The translations under genes and the position numbers were made by a program. A stretch of 64,000 bases of DNA from Aliidiomarina halalkaliphila. Its GTDB lineage: Bacteria > Pseudomonadota > Gammaproteobacteria > Enterobacterales > Alteromonadaceae. Below, piece after piece: positions 35,450 to 43,984 of this stretch (positions are counted from its first letter, which is position 1; each line of letters opens with the position of its first letter). The notes beneath the pieces are model-generated. The model did not search any database, was not told the DNA's origin, and saw only the letters and a list, made by a program, of their open reading frames with translations. The stretch is taken from NCBI RefSeq assembly GCF_007096385.1, contig NZ_VJWL01000005.1:52990-116989 (forward strand), in the 5' to 3' direction.

Positions 35450-37176
35450 AAAAATCAGGCGCAGCTTTGGCGCGGTACGCCTTAGAACAACTGGGAGTCA
35501 CTCACACTTTTGGCATTCCCGGGGTTCACAATACCGAGCTGTACGATGAGCTCAATGCTTCCGAGCAAATTCATCCGGTACTCGTTGCTCATGAAGGCGG
35601 TGGCGCCTTTATGGCAGATGCCGTGAGCCGTATGGGAGAGACCATTGGTACTATGGTTATAGTGCCCGCCGCAGGCGTCACTCATGCCGCTAGTGGTATC
35701 GGCGAAGCGGGTCTTGATGGCATTCCAATGTTAGTTATCTCCGGCGGTATTCATACCCAAAGTGGTCACCGTTATCAGCTCCATGACATGGATCAACACA
35801 CACTGCTTTCACCAATTACGAAAGCCACGTTCCGTATCGAAAGTCATGCGCAAGTCATCCCGACCATATATGAGGCCTATCGCATTGCTACTTCGCAAGA
35901 ACCAGGGCCCGTGTTCGTTGAGTTGCCATACAATATTGGCAATTTCCTCGGAGAGGTTGAAGGCATGCCGGCGTTCGAAACCAAAGGTGCCTCGCCCCAA
36001 GTTGATAAAACCTTGCTCAAACAAGCCGCCCAACTGCTCAGCAATGCATCGAAACCAGGGATTTTTGTTGGCTGGGGCGCTATTCCGGCAGCGGATGCTT
36101 TAATTGAACTGGCGGAATATTTAGGGGCGCCCGTCTGTACAACGTTACAAGGCTTAAGTGCGTTCCCGGGCAATCACCCATTGCATACCGGGATGGGGTT
36201 TGGGGATTATGCCGTGCCAGCGGCCGCGCAAGCATTTGCCGACTGTGATTGTCTGCTTGCCATTGGCACACGCTTCGCAGAAATCCCCACGGGTAGCTAT
36301 AGCATGCCGGTTCCTGAGCAATTGATTCACCTCGACATTAATCCAGAGGTGTTTAGCGCGAACTTCCCAGCGAAGATTGCGGTTCCCGGTGACTCGCAAC
36401 AGTCTGTCCCTCTACTTCTCGAGGCATTGAAAGCCACGATGGCGCCCCGCGACCATACGCAGTTGAGTCAATTAATTGCAGATGCGAAAGCCAGTTATAA
36501 AAAAGAATGGCTTGATTACGATAGTGGCGAGCGCGTTAACCCTGGGCTGTTCTTCGATGTACTTCGGCGCCAGCTCGAGGACGATGCCATTCTCGTGGCC
36601 GACGACGGTAACCATACATTTTTAATGGCGGAGTTAATGCCCGTGCATGGCCCGCGCCAATTTATTTCACCCAGCGACTTTAATGCCATGGGATATTGTA
36701 TCCCAGCAGTGATTGGTGCCAAGTTAGCCAAACCAGATCGACAAGTGGTGGGGGTTGTTGGTGATGGTGCGTTAAAGATGACCGGACTGGAGCTATCAAC
36801 AGCGAGTCAACTCGAGCTCGGCTGTGTCGTCTTCGTGTTTAATGATGGTGAGCTATCGCAAATTGCCCAGGCTCAGGAAATTCCATACAACCGGAAAACC
36901 TGCACTGTGCTGAAGCCGCTAAACATCAAAGCGCTAGCAGAAACTACCGATTGTCGGTTTATGGATCTGAGCAACAATGAAGATTGCGAGCGCGTTGTTG
37001 CTGCTGCGCTCAAGGCAGCCCACGAAGGTGAGACCGTGCTTGTAGACGTGAATATTGATTACAGCAAACGCACACGATTTACCCGAGGGGTAGTAAAGAG
37101 CACCTTAAAACGCTTTGAAACCAGAGATAAAATACGTGTGATTAGCCGCGCGTTGATTCGAAAAATAACCGGTTAA
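35446..37176 (+). CDS. Thiamine-diphosphate-dependent enzyme, acetolactate-synthase-like
   Basis: The 576-residue protein has the three-domain ThDP fold. The PYR domain has the activating Glu in LVAHEGGGAFMADAVSR, the middle domain shows PGIFVGWGAIPAA, and the PP domain has VVGVVGDGALKMT...FVFNDGEL, the GDG-x~26-N ThDP/Mg site. It probably cleaves or forms a C-C bond next to a carbonyl, but it lacks obvious features separating acetolactate synthase, benzaldehyde lyase or dione hydrolase. Coupling to the upstream flavoprotein suggests a two-step catabolic route. Confidence 0.88.
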   Translation: MKKSGAALARYALEQLGVTHTFGIPGVHNTELYDELNASEQIHPVLVAHEGGGAFMADAVSRMGETIGTMVIVPAAGVTHAASGIGEAGLDGIPMLVISGGIHTQSGHRYQLHDMDQHTLLSPITKATFRIESHAQVIPTIYEAYRIATSQEPGPVFVELPYNIGNFLGEVEGMPAFETKGASPQVDKTLLKQAAQLLSNASKPGIFVGWGAIPAADALIELAEYLGAPVCTTLQGLSAFPGNHPLHTGMGFGDYAVPAAAQAFADCDCLLAIGTRFAEIPTGSYSMPVPEQLIHLDINPEVFSANFPAKIAVPGDSQQSVPLLLEALKATMAPRDHTQLSQLIADAKASYKKEWLDYDSGERVNPGLFFDVLRRQLEDDAILVADDGNHTFLMAELMPVHGPRQFISPSDFNAMGYCIPAVIGAKLAKPDRQVVGVVGDGALKMTGLELSTASQLELGCVVFVFNDGELSQIAQAQEIPYNRKTCTVLKPLNIKALAETTDCRFMDLSNNEDCERVVAAALKAAHEGETVLVDVNIDYSKRTRFTRGVVKSTLKRFETRDKIRVISRALIRKITG

Positions 37177-37185
37177 TTGTATCAA

Positions 37186-37209
37186 GGAGCTCTCGCCAGT
37201 GAGGGCTCC
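37186..37209. terminator. Hairpin between convergent ThDP enzyme and WYL regulator genes
   Basis: GGAGCTCTC pairs with GAGGGCTCC (9 bp, one G-T) around a 6-nt loop, ten bases after the ThDP-enzyme stop. No strong T-run follows, so termination is plausible but not certain. Confidence 0.45.
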
Positions 37210-37221
37210 AGCACTGCTGCT

Positions 37222-38232
37222 TTAATTTTCGTAATGCAGGGCAGCTTGCCGCACCCGCATGGCAATGTCTTCTCGCAAATACGTTGGCGCTAACACTTCA
37301 ACGAGCTCACCCAATGATAATAGCCACCAACGAAGTTGCCACGAGTCATTTACAGTGGCTGTCAATTGCGTCTGGGCTTCCTGAGGTTCTAGCGCCTGAT
37401 CACGACTTAGCGGGCTTTCCCTCAGTAGCCGCACAATATCATTACAATGCAAATTGACCCGTAACTGAAGGGTTTTCCCAGAGCCAAATTGAAAGGCTCC
37501 CTGCGCTAAATAAGTTTGTAAATCAAAGCCTTTCGGAGGCTCACAGGCCACCTCGACTATTTCCGCCGAAGACATTCTTTGTAAAGCAAACATGCGCACA
37601 TCGCCATAGCCTTCAACCCGCGCGATCAGATAAGTCACAGTGCCGCGCTGCACAAGTCCCAGAGGATGTAATCGCATTGCTTTACCCGTGTCTTGCCCCA
37701 TTCCATGATAGAGCACTTGCAGGCAGTGCTCATGCAAAAGAGCCAGCTGAACTTGATTGAGTACCTGCTCATCAATATGCGGGGGTAACTGAGGTAACGC
37801 GGTAGGAACGTGCGCGACTTTCTTGCTCCAGTTGAGCAGTTTTTGGTCGTCTCCTAAGCTATTTAACTTTGCCCGAGCAAGAGCAAAGCGCGGCTGCACC
37901 GCTTGCAGTACAGATTGTGGCAACAATGGATTGAGCGCTTCTTCCACTAACGTGAGTGACATAGCTTCGGCAAGCGACAAGCCTGGCAGATCCGCACTGG
38001 CATCGCGCTGCCAGTACCAGCCAAAAGGTTTGCTCTTGTCGTTACATTGAATAGGGAACAGACAACTTAACTCTCCTAAGTCTCGTTCCACCGTGCGTTT
38101 GCTGACATCAAACCCATCGTCTTTTAAACGCTGAGTCAATTCGCTACAGGTGATACCGGGCCCTCGGGAGGGGAGTTGCTTTAATAGTTCCCATTGACGG
38201 GTAATTGTCTGTCGGGTTCCTTGCGCGCTCAT
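37222..38232 (-). CDS. WYL-domain transcriptional regulator (DeoR/HTH N-terminus)
   Basis: ATG 38232, behind GGAGAG, gives 336 residues. Residues ~1-65 form a winged helix-turn-helix (ITCSELTQRLKDDGFDVSKRTVERDLGEL). The WYL domain (about 140-215) includes HPLGLVQRGTVTYLIARVEGYGDVRMFALQRM, and a WCX extension lies at the C-terminus. WYL proteins are ligand-sensing DNA-binding regulators, often of DNA-damage or defence genes, but also of metabolism. It is convergent with the FAD/ThDP operon. Confidence 0.9.
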   Translation of the reverse strand: MSAQGTRQTITRQWELLKQLPSRGPGITCSELTQRLKDDGFDVSKRTVERDLGELSCLFPIQCNDKSKPFGWYWQRDASADLPGLSLAEAMSLTLVEEALNPLLPQSVLQAVQPRFALARAKLNSLGDDQKLLNWSKKVAHVPTALPQLPPHIDEQVLNQVQLALLHEHCLQVLYHGMGQDTGKAMRLHPLGLVQRGTVTYLIARVEGYGDVRMFALQRMSSAEIVEVACEPPKGFDLQTYLAQGAFQFGSGKTLQLRVNLHCNDIVRLLRESPLSRDQALEPQEAQTQLTATVNDSWQLRWWLLSLGELVEVLAPTYLREDIAMRVRQAALHYEN

Positions 38233-38298
38233 CGTTCTCTCCATGAAAACTAGACAACTAAACTGTACCCTGCTGCTATTAACTTCCGCAAGCTTTTC

Positions 38299-39237
38299 CT
38301 AATAAAAGGCGTCTTGCGCCTGTTGTTCGATTAATTGAACCAATTGTTCGCGCACCCAGACAATTCGAGGATCTTGGTGATAACGTTCGTGCCAATAGAG
38401 ATAAAACTTAACTGGACGTTGCTGAATACTTGGTGGCAACTCCCGAATCACTAAGTCCCGTCCTACTGCAATACGCTCTGCCAATTTTTGCGGCAAGGTG
38501 AAAATGAGGTCCGTGTGCTCAAGAAAATCTGCAACCGACGTAAAGCCAGCTAAGCGCACCGCAACACGTCGCGATAAACCTACTTTCTCTAACACGCCAT
38601 CCATGGAGCCAGGTCCACGCCCAGTAATAGATACTAATCCATGGGGAGCGGCGGCATAGTCTTGTACGGAAAATTGTTTGCTTGCTAATGGATGATCGCG
38701 CCCCATTAAACACACCACGGGCACCTCTTCTAGCATACGACGATGTAATGAATGTTCCGCGCTCATAGGATGTAAACCACTTAAACTGAAATGAACTTCA
38801 TCTCGCTCAAGCATGGGAAAGCTATCCGCTTCTTGGCGCACAACTTCAAAGCGCATATAGGGCGCGTGCTTACGCAAATAACGAATCAGCATTGGAAAGT
38901 ACAAGCCTATCTCCAGATCTAATCCAGTGATGCGAATCAAACTGGTATCGGTTGCCGGATCAAATTCAGGCGGCTCCACTAAACGATTTAAATCCCGCAG
39001 CACGGGCTGCAGATCCAAGGCTAATTTTTCCGCACGAGAAGTGAGCAACATGCCTGCCCCACTCCGCACTAACAAGGGATCAGCAAACCCCTCCCGTAGC
39101 TTCGCTAGAGCGCGACTCACCGCCGGTTGACTCATATTGAGCTTTTCTGCTGCCCGCGACACATGCCGTTCACTTAACAACACATCAAGTACCACAAGCA
39201 GATTGAGGTCGAGATCACGAAGGTTGTTTGATATCAC
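38299..39237 (-). CDS. LysR-family transcriptional regulator
   Basis: The GTG start at 39237, six bases after GGGGGA, gives 312 residues; a frame opening at 39282 adds atypical residues. Residues ~5-65 form the LysR HTH (LDLNLLVVLDVLLSERHVSRAAEKLNMSQPAVSRALAKLR), followed by the two-lobed effector-binding domain. The effector is not predictable. Its 67-bp distance to the WYL gene in the same direction suggests a possible shared transcript. Its role at the nearby FAD/ThDP genes is only inferred from proximity. Confidence 0.93.
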   Translation of the reverse strand: MISNNLRDLDLNLLVVLDVLLSERHVSRAAEKLNMSQPAVSRALAKLREGFADPLLVRSGAGMLLTSRAEKLALDLQPVLRDLNRLVEPPEFDPATDTSLIRITGLDLEIGLYFPMLIRYLRKHAPYMRFEVVRQEADSFPMLERDEVHFSLSGLHPMSAEHSLHRRMLEEVPVVCLMGRDHPLASKQFSVQDYAAAPHGLVSITGRGPGSMDGVLEKVGLSRRVAVRLAGFTSVADFLEHTDLIFTLPQKLAERIAVGRDLVIRELPPSIQQRPVKFYLYWHERYHQDPRIVWVREQLVQLIEQQAQDAFY

Positions 39238-39432
39238 CTGATTTCCCCCAAAAATTTTCCCATGCGCATATTTTATATTCAATTATGACATAAACCATTA
39301 CAGTTTAATCCAATATATGGATAGCTAATTTCTATACCCATTGCGCATACAAAAGTCAGTACCCTAACCGTCAAGTATGCTAGTCTCTCATTTACGTAGG
39401 GTTCTCTGCCGTAGTTAATGAAGAGCTTCTGT

Positions 39433-39909
39433 ATGTTCAACATTCGATTTGCAAGTGCTTCCGACATTCCTCATATTGCAGCCATCGAGCGCGCTCAGTA
39501 TGGGGATGACGGTTATCCAGAAATGCTGTTTTGGCAGGCATTGCATCAATGGCCCCACGCTTTTTTTGTGGCCGAACAAAAGCAACTCACTCATGCATCG
39601 CCATCCATTCTTGGTTATATTTTGTATGCGCCAGGCGCCGTGAGTACTACCTATTGGTGCATGTCATTGCTCACCAGTGCCAACAGTCGCGGGCATGGTG
39701 TGGGTAAAACGCTGCTGCAAGAATCTCTGCGGCAATTGGCCAAGCAACCTATTACCTCTATTGAGCTTACCGTTTCCCCTGAGAATACCCAGGCTTGGGC
39801 GCTGTATTCCCAAGCCGGCTTTAGAACTCTCACTGAACACCAAGATCATTTGGGTCAGGGCGAGCATCGATTGCATATGCAATTGGATGATTTCTCTGCC
39901 TATCGGTAG
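39433..39909 (+). CDS. GNAT family N-acetyltransferase
   Basis: ATG 39433 with GAAGAG upstream gives 158 residues; an ATG at 39418 has no clear ribosome-binding site. The protein has the GNAT fold, with the acetyl-CoA pyrophosphate loop NSRGHGVGKTLLQ (R-G-x-G-x-G) and ELTVSPENTQAWALYSQAGFR as motif B. It is similar in layout to RimI-type enzymes, but the substrate is unclear. The dGTPase gene follows 70 bases later. Confidence 0.88.
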   Translation: MFNIRFASASDIPHIAAIERAQYGDDGYPEMLFWQALHQWPHAFFVAEQKQLTHASPSILGYILYAPGAVSTTYWCMSLLTSANSRGHGVGKTLLQESLRQLAKQPITSIELTVSPENTQAWALYSQAGFRTLTEHQDHLGQGEHRLHMQLDDFSAYR

Positions 39910-39979
39910 TTCGGCGTTGCACAAGAGCCGAAGATTCACGTAACATCATAACGTCACTAAACAACAGAAAGGAAAGTGG

Positions 39980-41263
39980 ATGGATGCACAATGGCAAGCT
40001 CGTCGTTCCGGTGCTGAACCTGCCCGCCCCGGCGATCTTCGAAACCCTTGGCAACGGGATCGCGCCCGCATTCTTCACTCCGCCGCCTTTCGTCGCCTGC
40101 AATCGAAAACGCAAATCATGAATGTGGGTGAAAACGATTTTTATCGAACTCGCCTGACTCACAGTCTCGAAGCCGCTCAAATTGGTAGTTCGCTGATTAA
40201 CCATCTGAAGCAAAGTGCCGACGACACCATTCGCTCGCTATTGCCTGATGAAAATCTCATGGAAGCCCTCTGCTTAGCCCACGACATCGGTCACCCGCCA
40301 TTTGGTCATGGTGGCGAAACCGCGCTGAACTATAAAATGCTTGGCGCTGGTGGGTTTGAGGGCAACGGCCAAACATTCCGCATTGTCGGACGCCTTGAAG
40401 CCTATCACGAAAGTCATGGTATGGATTTATGTCGCCGGACACTCCTAGGCCTTCTGAAATACCCTGTGTTAATGCCAATATTACGCGCACCCGATGAGCC
40501 TTACCCACGTTCTCTAGCAGCGTGGAAGCCGGCCAAGGCCGTATTTGAGTCGGAAGCCGCATTGTTAGACTGGGTATTGGCGCCGCTGAGTTCAGCCGAC
40601 CGCACATTATTTCAGAGTGTCGAAACACTCTCTCATTCGCCATGGCAGCGGGCACTGTATAAATCTTTCGATGCTTCAATGATGGAATTGGCCGACGATA
40701 TTGCCTACGGTGTGCATGATTTAGAGGACGCGGTAGTCACAGGAACCCTTGATCAGGCCCAATGGCACGCCCATATGGATCCAGTTGTTGCAAAACTGGA
40801 TGCGCCACTGCGTCAGTTGATGACGGAACTTGGTCAACAACTATTCTCCCCGACACATCATCAGCGTAAGAATGCGATTGGCGCGATGGTCAATATATTT
40901 GTTACCGCTATCTATGTGCACGAAGTGCTGCCGGATGCTGAATCGCCTTTGGTACGCTTTAACGCATGGTTGCCAGCACAGCAGCGGGCGCTGCTCAACG
41001 CCCTCAAGGCCGTTGTGTTCGAACACGTGATTAACCAACCGGCTATCCAACAGCTGCGCTATCGCAGCCAAAACATGCTGCTTCATCTATTTGACGCCTT
41101 TCATGCAGAACCAACGCGATTGTTACCTCGTAACACCAGAACTCGCTGGGAGAAAGCCCATACTGACGAAGGTAGCCAGAGCGCAGACCGTATTCTGTGT
41201 GATTATATTTCAGGCATGACCGATGACTATGCAGAGCGCATGTATCATCGGCTGTTTGTGTAA
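39980..41263 (+). CDS. Deoxyguanosinetriphosphate triphosphohydrolase-like protein (dGTPase)
   Basis: The 427-residue product has a GGAAAG box four bases upstream. It carries the HD-domain metal site: RTRLTHSLEAAQIG, LAHDIGHPPFGHGGE with the HD pair, and MELADDIAYGVHDLEDAV with the late Asp. Bacterial dGTPase-like proteins of this form hydrolyse dNTPs to deoxynucleoside and tripolyphosphate, with roles in dNTP balance and sometimes in phage restriction. The specific substrate cannot be inferred. Confidence 0.92.
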   Translation: MDAQWQARRSGAEPARPGDLRNPWQRDRARILHSAAFRRLQSKTQIMNVGENDFYRTRLTHSLEAAQIGSSLINHLKQSADDTIRSLLPDENLMEALCLAHDIGHPPFGHGGETALNYKMLGAGGFEGNGQTFRIVGRLEAYHESHGMDLCRRTLLGLLKYPVLMPILRAPDEPYPRSLAAWKPAKAVFESEAALLDWVLAPLSSADRTLFQSVETLSHSPWQRALYKSFDASMMELADDIAYGVHDLEDAVVTGTLDQAQWHAHMDPVVAKLDAPLRQLMTELGQQLFSPTHHQRKNAIGAMVNIFVTAIYVHEVLPDAESPLVRFNAWLPAQQRALLNALKAVVFEHVINQPAIQQLRYRSQNMLLHLFDAFHAEPTRLLPRNTRTRWEKAHTDEGSQSADRILCDYISGMTDDYAERMYHRLFV

Positions 41264-41291
41264 GGTATTTGTGCAGGTTATTCAATGTAAC

Positions 41292-41315
41292 GCGCAGCTA
41301 ACGAGCTAGCTGCGC
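41292..41315. terminator. Strong hairpin between the dGTPase and rsuA genes
   Basis: GCGCAGCTA pairs perfectly with TAGCTGCGC (9 bp, 6-nt loop) at the 3' end of rsuA, overlapping its stop region. No T-run is seen on either side, so its terminator role is uncertain. Confidence 0.4.
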
Positions 41316-41993
41316 TACTTCTTCCGCCGTAAGGTCACGAAACTCTCCCGGCGCTAAATTTGGGTCAAGTTGAACACCGCCAATAGCCTCACGATGAAGG
41401 GTTTCAACGCGATTGCCAATGGCCGCAAACATCCGTCGTACTTGGTGATAACGCCCTTCAGTGAGGGTCACTAGAGCTTCATTTTCAGAAAGAATATCAA
41501 GTTGAGCAGGTTTCGTTAGCTCTACGTCACCATGCAACTTCAAGCCTTCCGCAAATGCTGTTACATGCTCATCACGTAACGCTTCGCTGACCTGGGCACG
41601 ATAGACTTTTTCACAGGCATGCTTCGGTGATGTGATACGATGTGACCACTGGCCGTCATTGGTTACTAGCAATAGACCCGAGGTGTCCAGATCCAAACGG
41701 CCTACCGTATGGAATTTGTCGGGATTGGGTAAATCTAAATAAGAAAATACCGTAACATGGCTCGGATCGTCATTGGCGCAGATACATCCCACCGGTTTGT
41801 GGAACATAATGTAAGTCGGCCCTAACAAGGTAAGGGTCACACCGTTCCATTCAACGCATGAATCTTCAGACACGTGTACAGCGCCTTTTTTCACCACCTG
41901 ACCGTCCACGGAAACTTCGCTACGATGCAACGCCCGCGTCGCCTCTTTTCGACTCATTCCCGTGGTATCTGACAAAAATCTATCTAATCGCAT
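41298..41993 (-). CDS. rsuA: 16S rRNA pseudouridine(516) synthase RsuA
   Basis: The 231-residue product equals E. coli RsuA. An S4 RNA-binding domain (about 1-55, MRLDRFLSDTTGMSRKEA) precedes the pseudouridine synthase domain with the catalytic Asp in GRLDLDTSGLLLVTNDG, and TEGRYHQVRRMFAAIGNRVETLHR. It makes pseudouridine 516 in 16S rRNA. It is convergent with the dGTPase gene and divergent from the DUF2256 gene. Confidence 0.94.
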   Translation of the reverse strand: MRLDRFLSDTTGMSRKEATRALHRSEVSVDGQVVKKGAVHVSEDSCVEWNGVTLTLLGPTYIMFHKPVGCICANDDPSHVTVFSYLDLPNPDKFHTVGRLDLDTSGLLLVTNDGQWSHRITSPKHACEKVYRAQVSEALRDEHVTAFAEGLKLHGDVELTKPAQLDILSENEALVTLTEGRYHQVRRMFAAIGNRVETLHREAIGGVQLDPNLAPGEFRDLTAEEVAQLAR

Positions 41994-42107
41994 GAAATAA
42001 ACGAACCTGATTCCGAGTTTGTACGTAGTCTACACTATCTTGAAATGCGAATGGCAACAAAACGCCATTCACCTGTGTCCGTTAAACGATAGCTTGGAGC
42101 CATTCTG

Positions 42108-42251
42108 GTGCCCCACAAAAAGCAGAATCTGCCGCACAAAGTGTGCCCTGTCTGCAATCGCGGTTTTAGCTGGCGAAAAAAGTGGGAGCGTAACTGGGAT
42201 CACGTCATCTATTGCTCTGAGCGTTGCCGACGAGCGCGTAACCTTACGTAG
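42108..42251 (+). CDS. DUF2256 zinc-ribbon-like microprotein (47 aa)
   Basis: This gene starts at GTG 42108, eight bases after GGAG, and encodes 47 residues. It has the DUF2256 pattern [23 protein letters not shown], then [12 protein letters not shown], so two CxxC-like pairs probably bind zinc. The end is basic (RRARNLT). In many genomes DUF2256 genes sit directly before Fe-S cryptochrome/photolyase-related genes. That is the case here, with a 17-bp gap and the same strand, so it may assist or regulate the photolyase. The role is unknown. Confidence 0.88.
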   Translation: MPHKKQNLPHKVCPVCNRGFSWRKKWERNWDHVIYCSERCRRARNLT

Positions 42252-42268
42252 TATTTAGGAATAGTCCC

Positions 42269-43873
42269 ATGGCGCTTTCGTATCACTCGCAACAACTTCC
42301 GCTCACGCGGAATGCATACCGAGAGATCCGCCTGATTCTCGGTGACCAGTTGAACGCCTCTCACTCATGGTATAAAGACGACGACGAAGGTCGCGTGCTT
42401 TATGTCATGATGGAAATGCGGCAAGAAACAGACTATGTGGTACATCATCGTCAAAAAATACTCGCTTTCTTCGCGGCAATGCGGGCATTTGCGGATGCTC
42501 TCGGCACACTCCACGATGTATTTTATTTACGCTTAGATAGCGATGAAAACCAGCATGATCTCAGCGCCAATTTAACTTGGCTGTTAGAACTCACGGGGGT
42601 TAAGAAATTAAGTTACCAAGAGCCCGATGAGTATCGCTTAGAAAGCCAGCTAGCACAGATGGACTTGCCAACGTCTGTTCAGCGGTCTTGCGTATCGAGT
42701 GAACACTTTATAACGCAACGGGATGATCTAGTACGCTACTTTCCGCAACTCGACTCCGCCGACGACAAATCCGGAAAAGGGTTGTTGATGGAAACCTTCT
42801 ACCGCCAAATTCGGAAACAAACCGGATACCTTATGGATAACGGGAAACCTATCGGCGGTAAATGGAATTTCGATTCAGAAAATCGCAAAAGCCTCTCGAA
42901 TCAACAATCGATACCCGAACCGTTATTGTTTAAAAACGACGTATGCCATATCGATACCACTCTGAAAAATATGAAGATCAGAACGATAGGCAATTGTAAT
43001 CCAAGCGAACTTCTTTGGCCGATCAGCCGACGCCAATCTCGAGAGCTTTTGGAGCATTTCATTCGTTATTGCTTGCCCAATTTCGGACGCTATCAAGATG
43101 CTTTGAGCGAACGTGGTTGGTCGTTATTTCATGCGCGGATATCCTTCAGCCTCAATATAAAAATGCTCTCCCCTCAAGAAGTGATTGAACGTGTCATTCG
43201 CGCCTATGAAAAGAATCCCGACACGATTAATATTGCGCAAGTTGAAGGTTTTGTGCGGCAAATTCTCGGATGGCGGGAGTACGTACGTTTAATTTATTGG
43301 CATTTTATGCCCGACTACAAACAAACGAACTACTTCAATCACAATCGCAAACTTCCTCACTATTATTGGACTGGCGACACCAAAATGCGCTGCATGCAGC
43401 AGTCCATTCGCCAGTCTCTGGATTACGCCTACGCCCATCATATTCAGCGGCTTATGGTGACAGGAAATTTCGCGCTGCTCACCGGCGTGAGTCCGGATGA
43501 AGTGAACGCCTGGTACTTAGGGATTTATATCGATGCAATTGAGTGGGTTGAGCTCCCCAATACCCATGGGATGAGTCAATTTGCTGATGGCGGGATTTTG
43601 GCCTCAAAGCCTTATGTGTCGTCGGGAAACTATATCCACAAAATGGGCGACCATTGCCGAAATTGCCACTACGATATCAAAGCCAAAACAGGCGACAATA
43701 GCTGCCCATTTAACTCACTCTACTGGCACTATATTGATCGCAACTTGGCTGTATTCGAAGGCAATCCGCGCATGTCGATGATCATTAATCAATGGCAGCA
43801 ACGTGCTCCCGACGACCGCGCTGCAGTGCTCAAACAAGCAAATATCTGGCTTTTGGATCTCAACGCGCTTTAG
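42269..43873 (+). CDS. Fe-S bacterial cryptochrome / (6-4) photolyase-related protein
   Basis: The 534-residue product begins with a photolyase-related domain (REIRLILGDQLNASHSW) and ends with the FAD-binding domain. Conserved Cys residues in KMRCMQQ, then DHCRNC and NSCPF, form the four ligands expected for the [4Fe-4S] cluster of the PhrB/FeS-BCP family. Members repair (6-4) photoproducts in light or act as cryptochromes. LLTGVSPDEVNAWYLGIYIDAIEWVELPNTHGMSQFADGG is the FAD-domain core. It should use FAD and a lumazine antenna. It is in an operon with the DUF2256 gene. Confidence 0.92.
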   Translation: MALSYHSQQLPLTRNAYREIRLILGDQLNASHSWYKDDDEGRVLYVMMEMRQETDYVVHHRQKILAFFAAMRAFADALGTLHDVFYLRLDSDENQHDLSANLTWLLELTGVKKLSYQEPDEYRLESQLAQMDLPTSVQRSCVSSEHFITQRDDLVRYFPQLDSADDKSGKGLLMETFYRQIRKQTGYLMDNGKPIGGKWNFDSENRKSLSNQQSIPEPLLFKNDVCHIDTTLKNMKIRTIGNCNPSELLWPISRRQSRELLEHFIRYCLPNFGRYQDALSERGWSLFHARISFSLNIKMLSPQEVIERVIRAYEKNPDTINIAQVEGFVRQILGWREYVRLIYWHFMPDYKQTNYFNHNRKLPHYYWTGDTKMRCMQQSIRQSLDYAYAHHIQRLMVTGNFALLTGVSPDEVNAWYLGIYIDAIEWVELPNTHGMSQFADGGILASKPYVSSGNYIHKMGDHCRNCHYDIKAKTGDNSCPFNSLYWHYIDRNLAVFEGNPRMSMIINQWQQRAPDDRAAVLKQANIWLLDLNAL

Positions 43874-43900
43874 GCTAAACCCGTGTAGACGTCAGTGACA

Positions 43901-43926
43901 AAACGCCGGCGTTGGTGCCGGCGTTT
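43901..43926. terminator. Hairpin between the photolyase and glutamate dehydrogenase genes
   Basis: AAACGCCGGC pairs with GCCGGCGTTT (10 bp, 6-nt loop) in the gap between convergent genes. T-rich sequence is short on both sides, but on the minus strand the right flank reads TTTTG. Confidence 0.6.
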
Positions 43927-43984
43927 ACTTGCGAGGATGTAACGGCCTGCTCAGGCCAGAAAGCAATACTTAAAATAAGCCGCA

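Noticed and set aside
37222..41263. WYL regulator plus dGTPase as a phage-defence island
   Set aside because: They lie on opposite strands with LysR and GNAT genes between, and the dGTPase sits in an ordinary setting; nothing else suggests defence.
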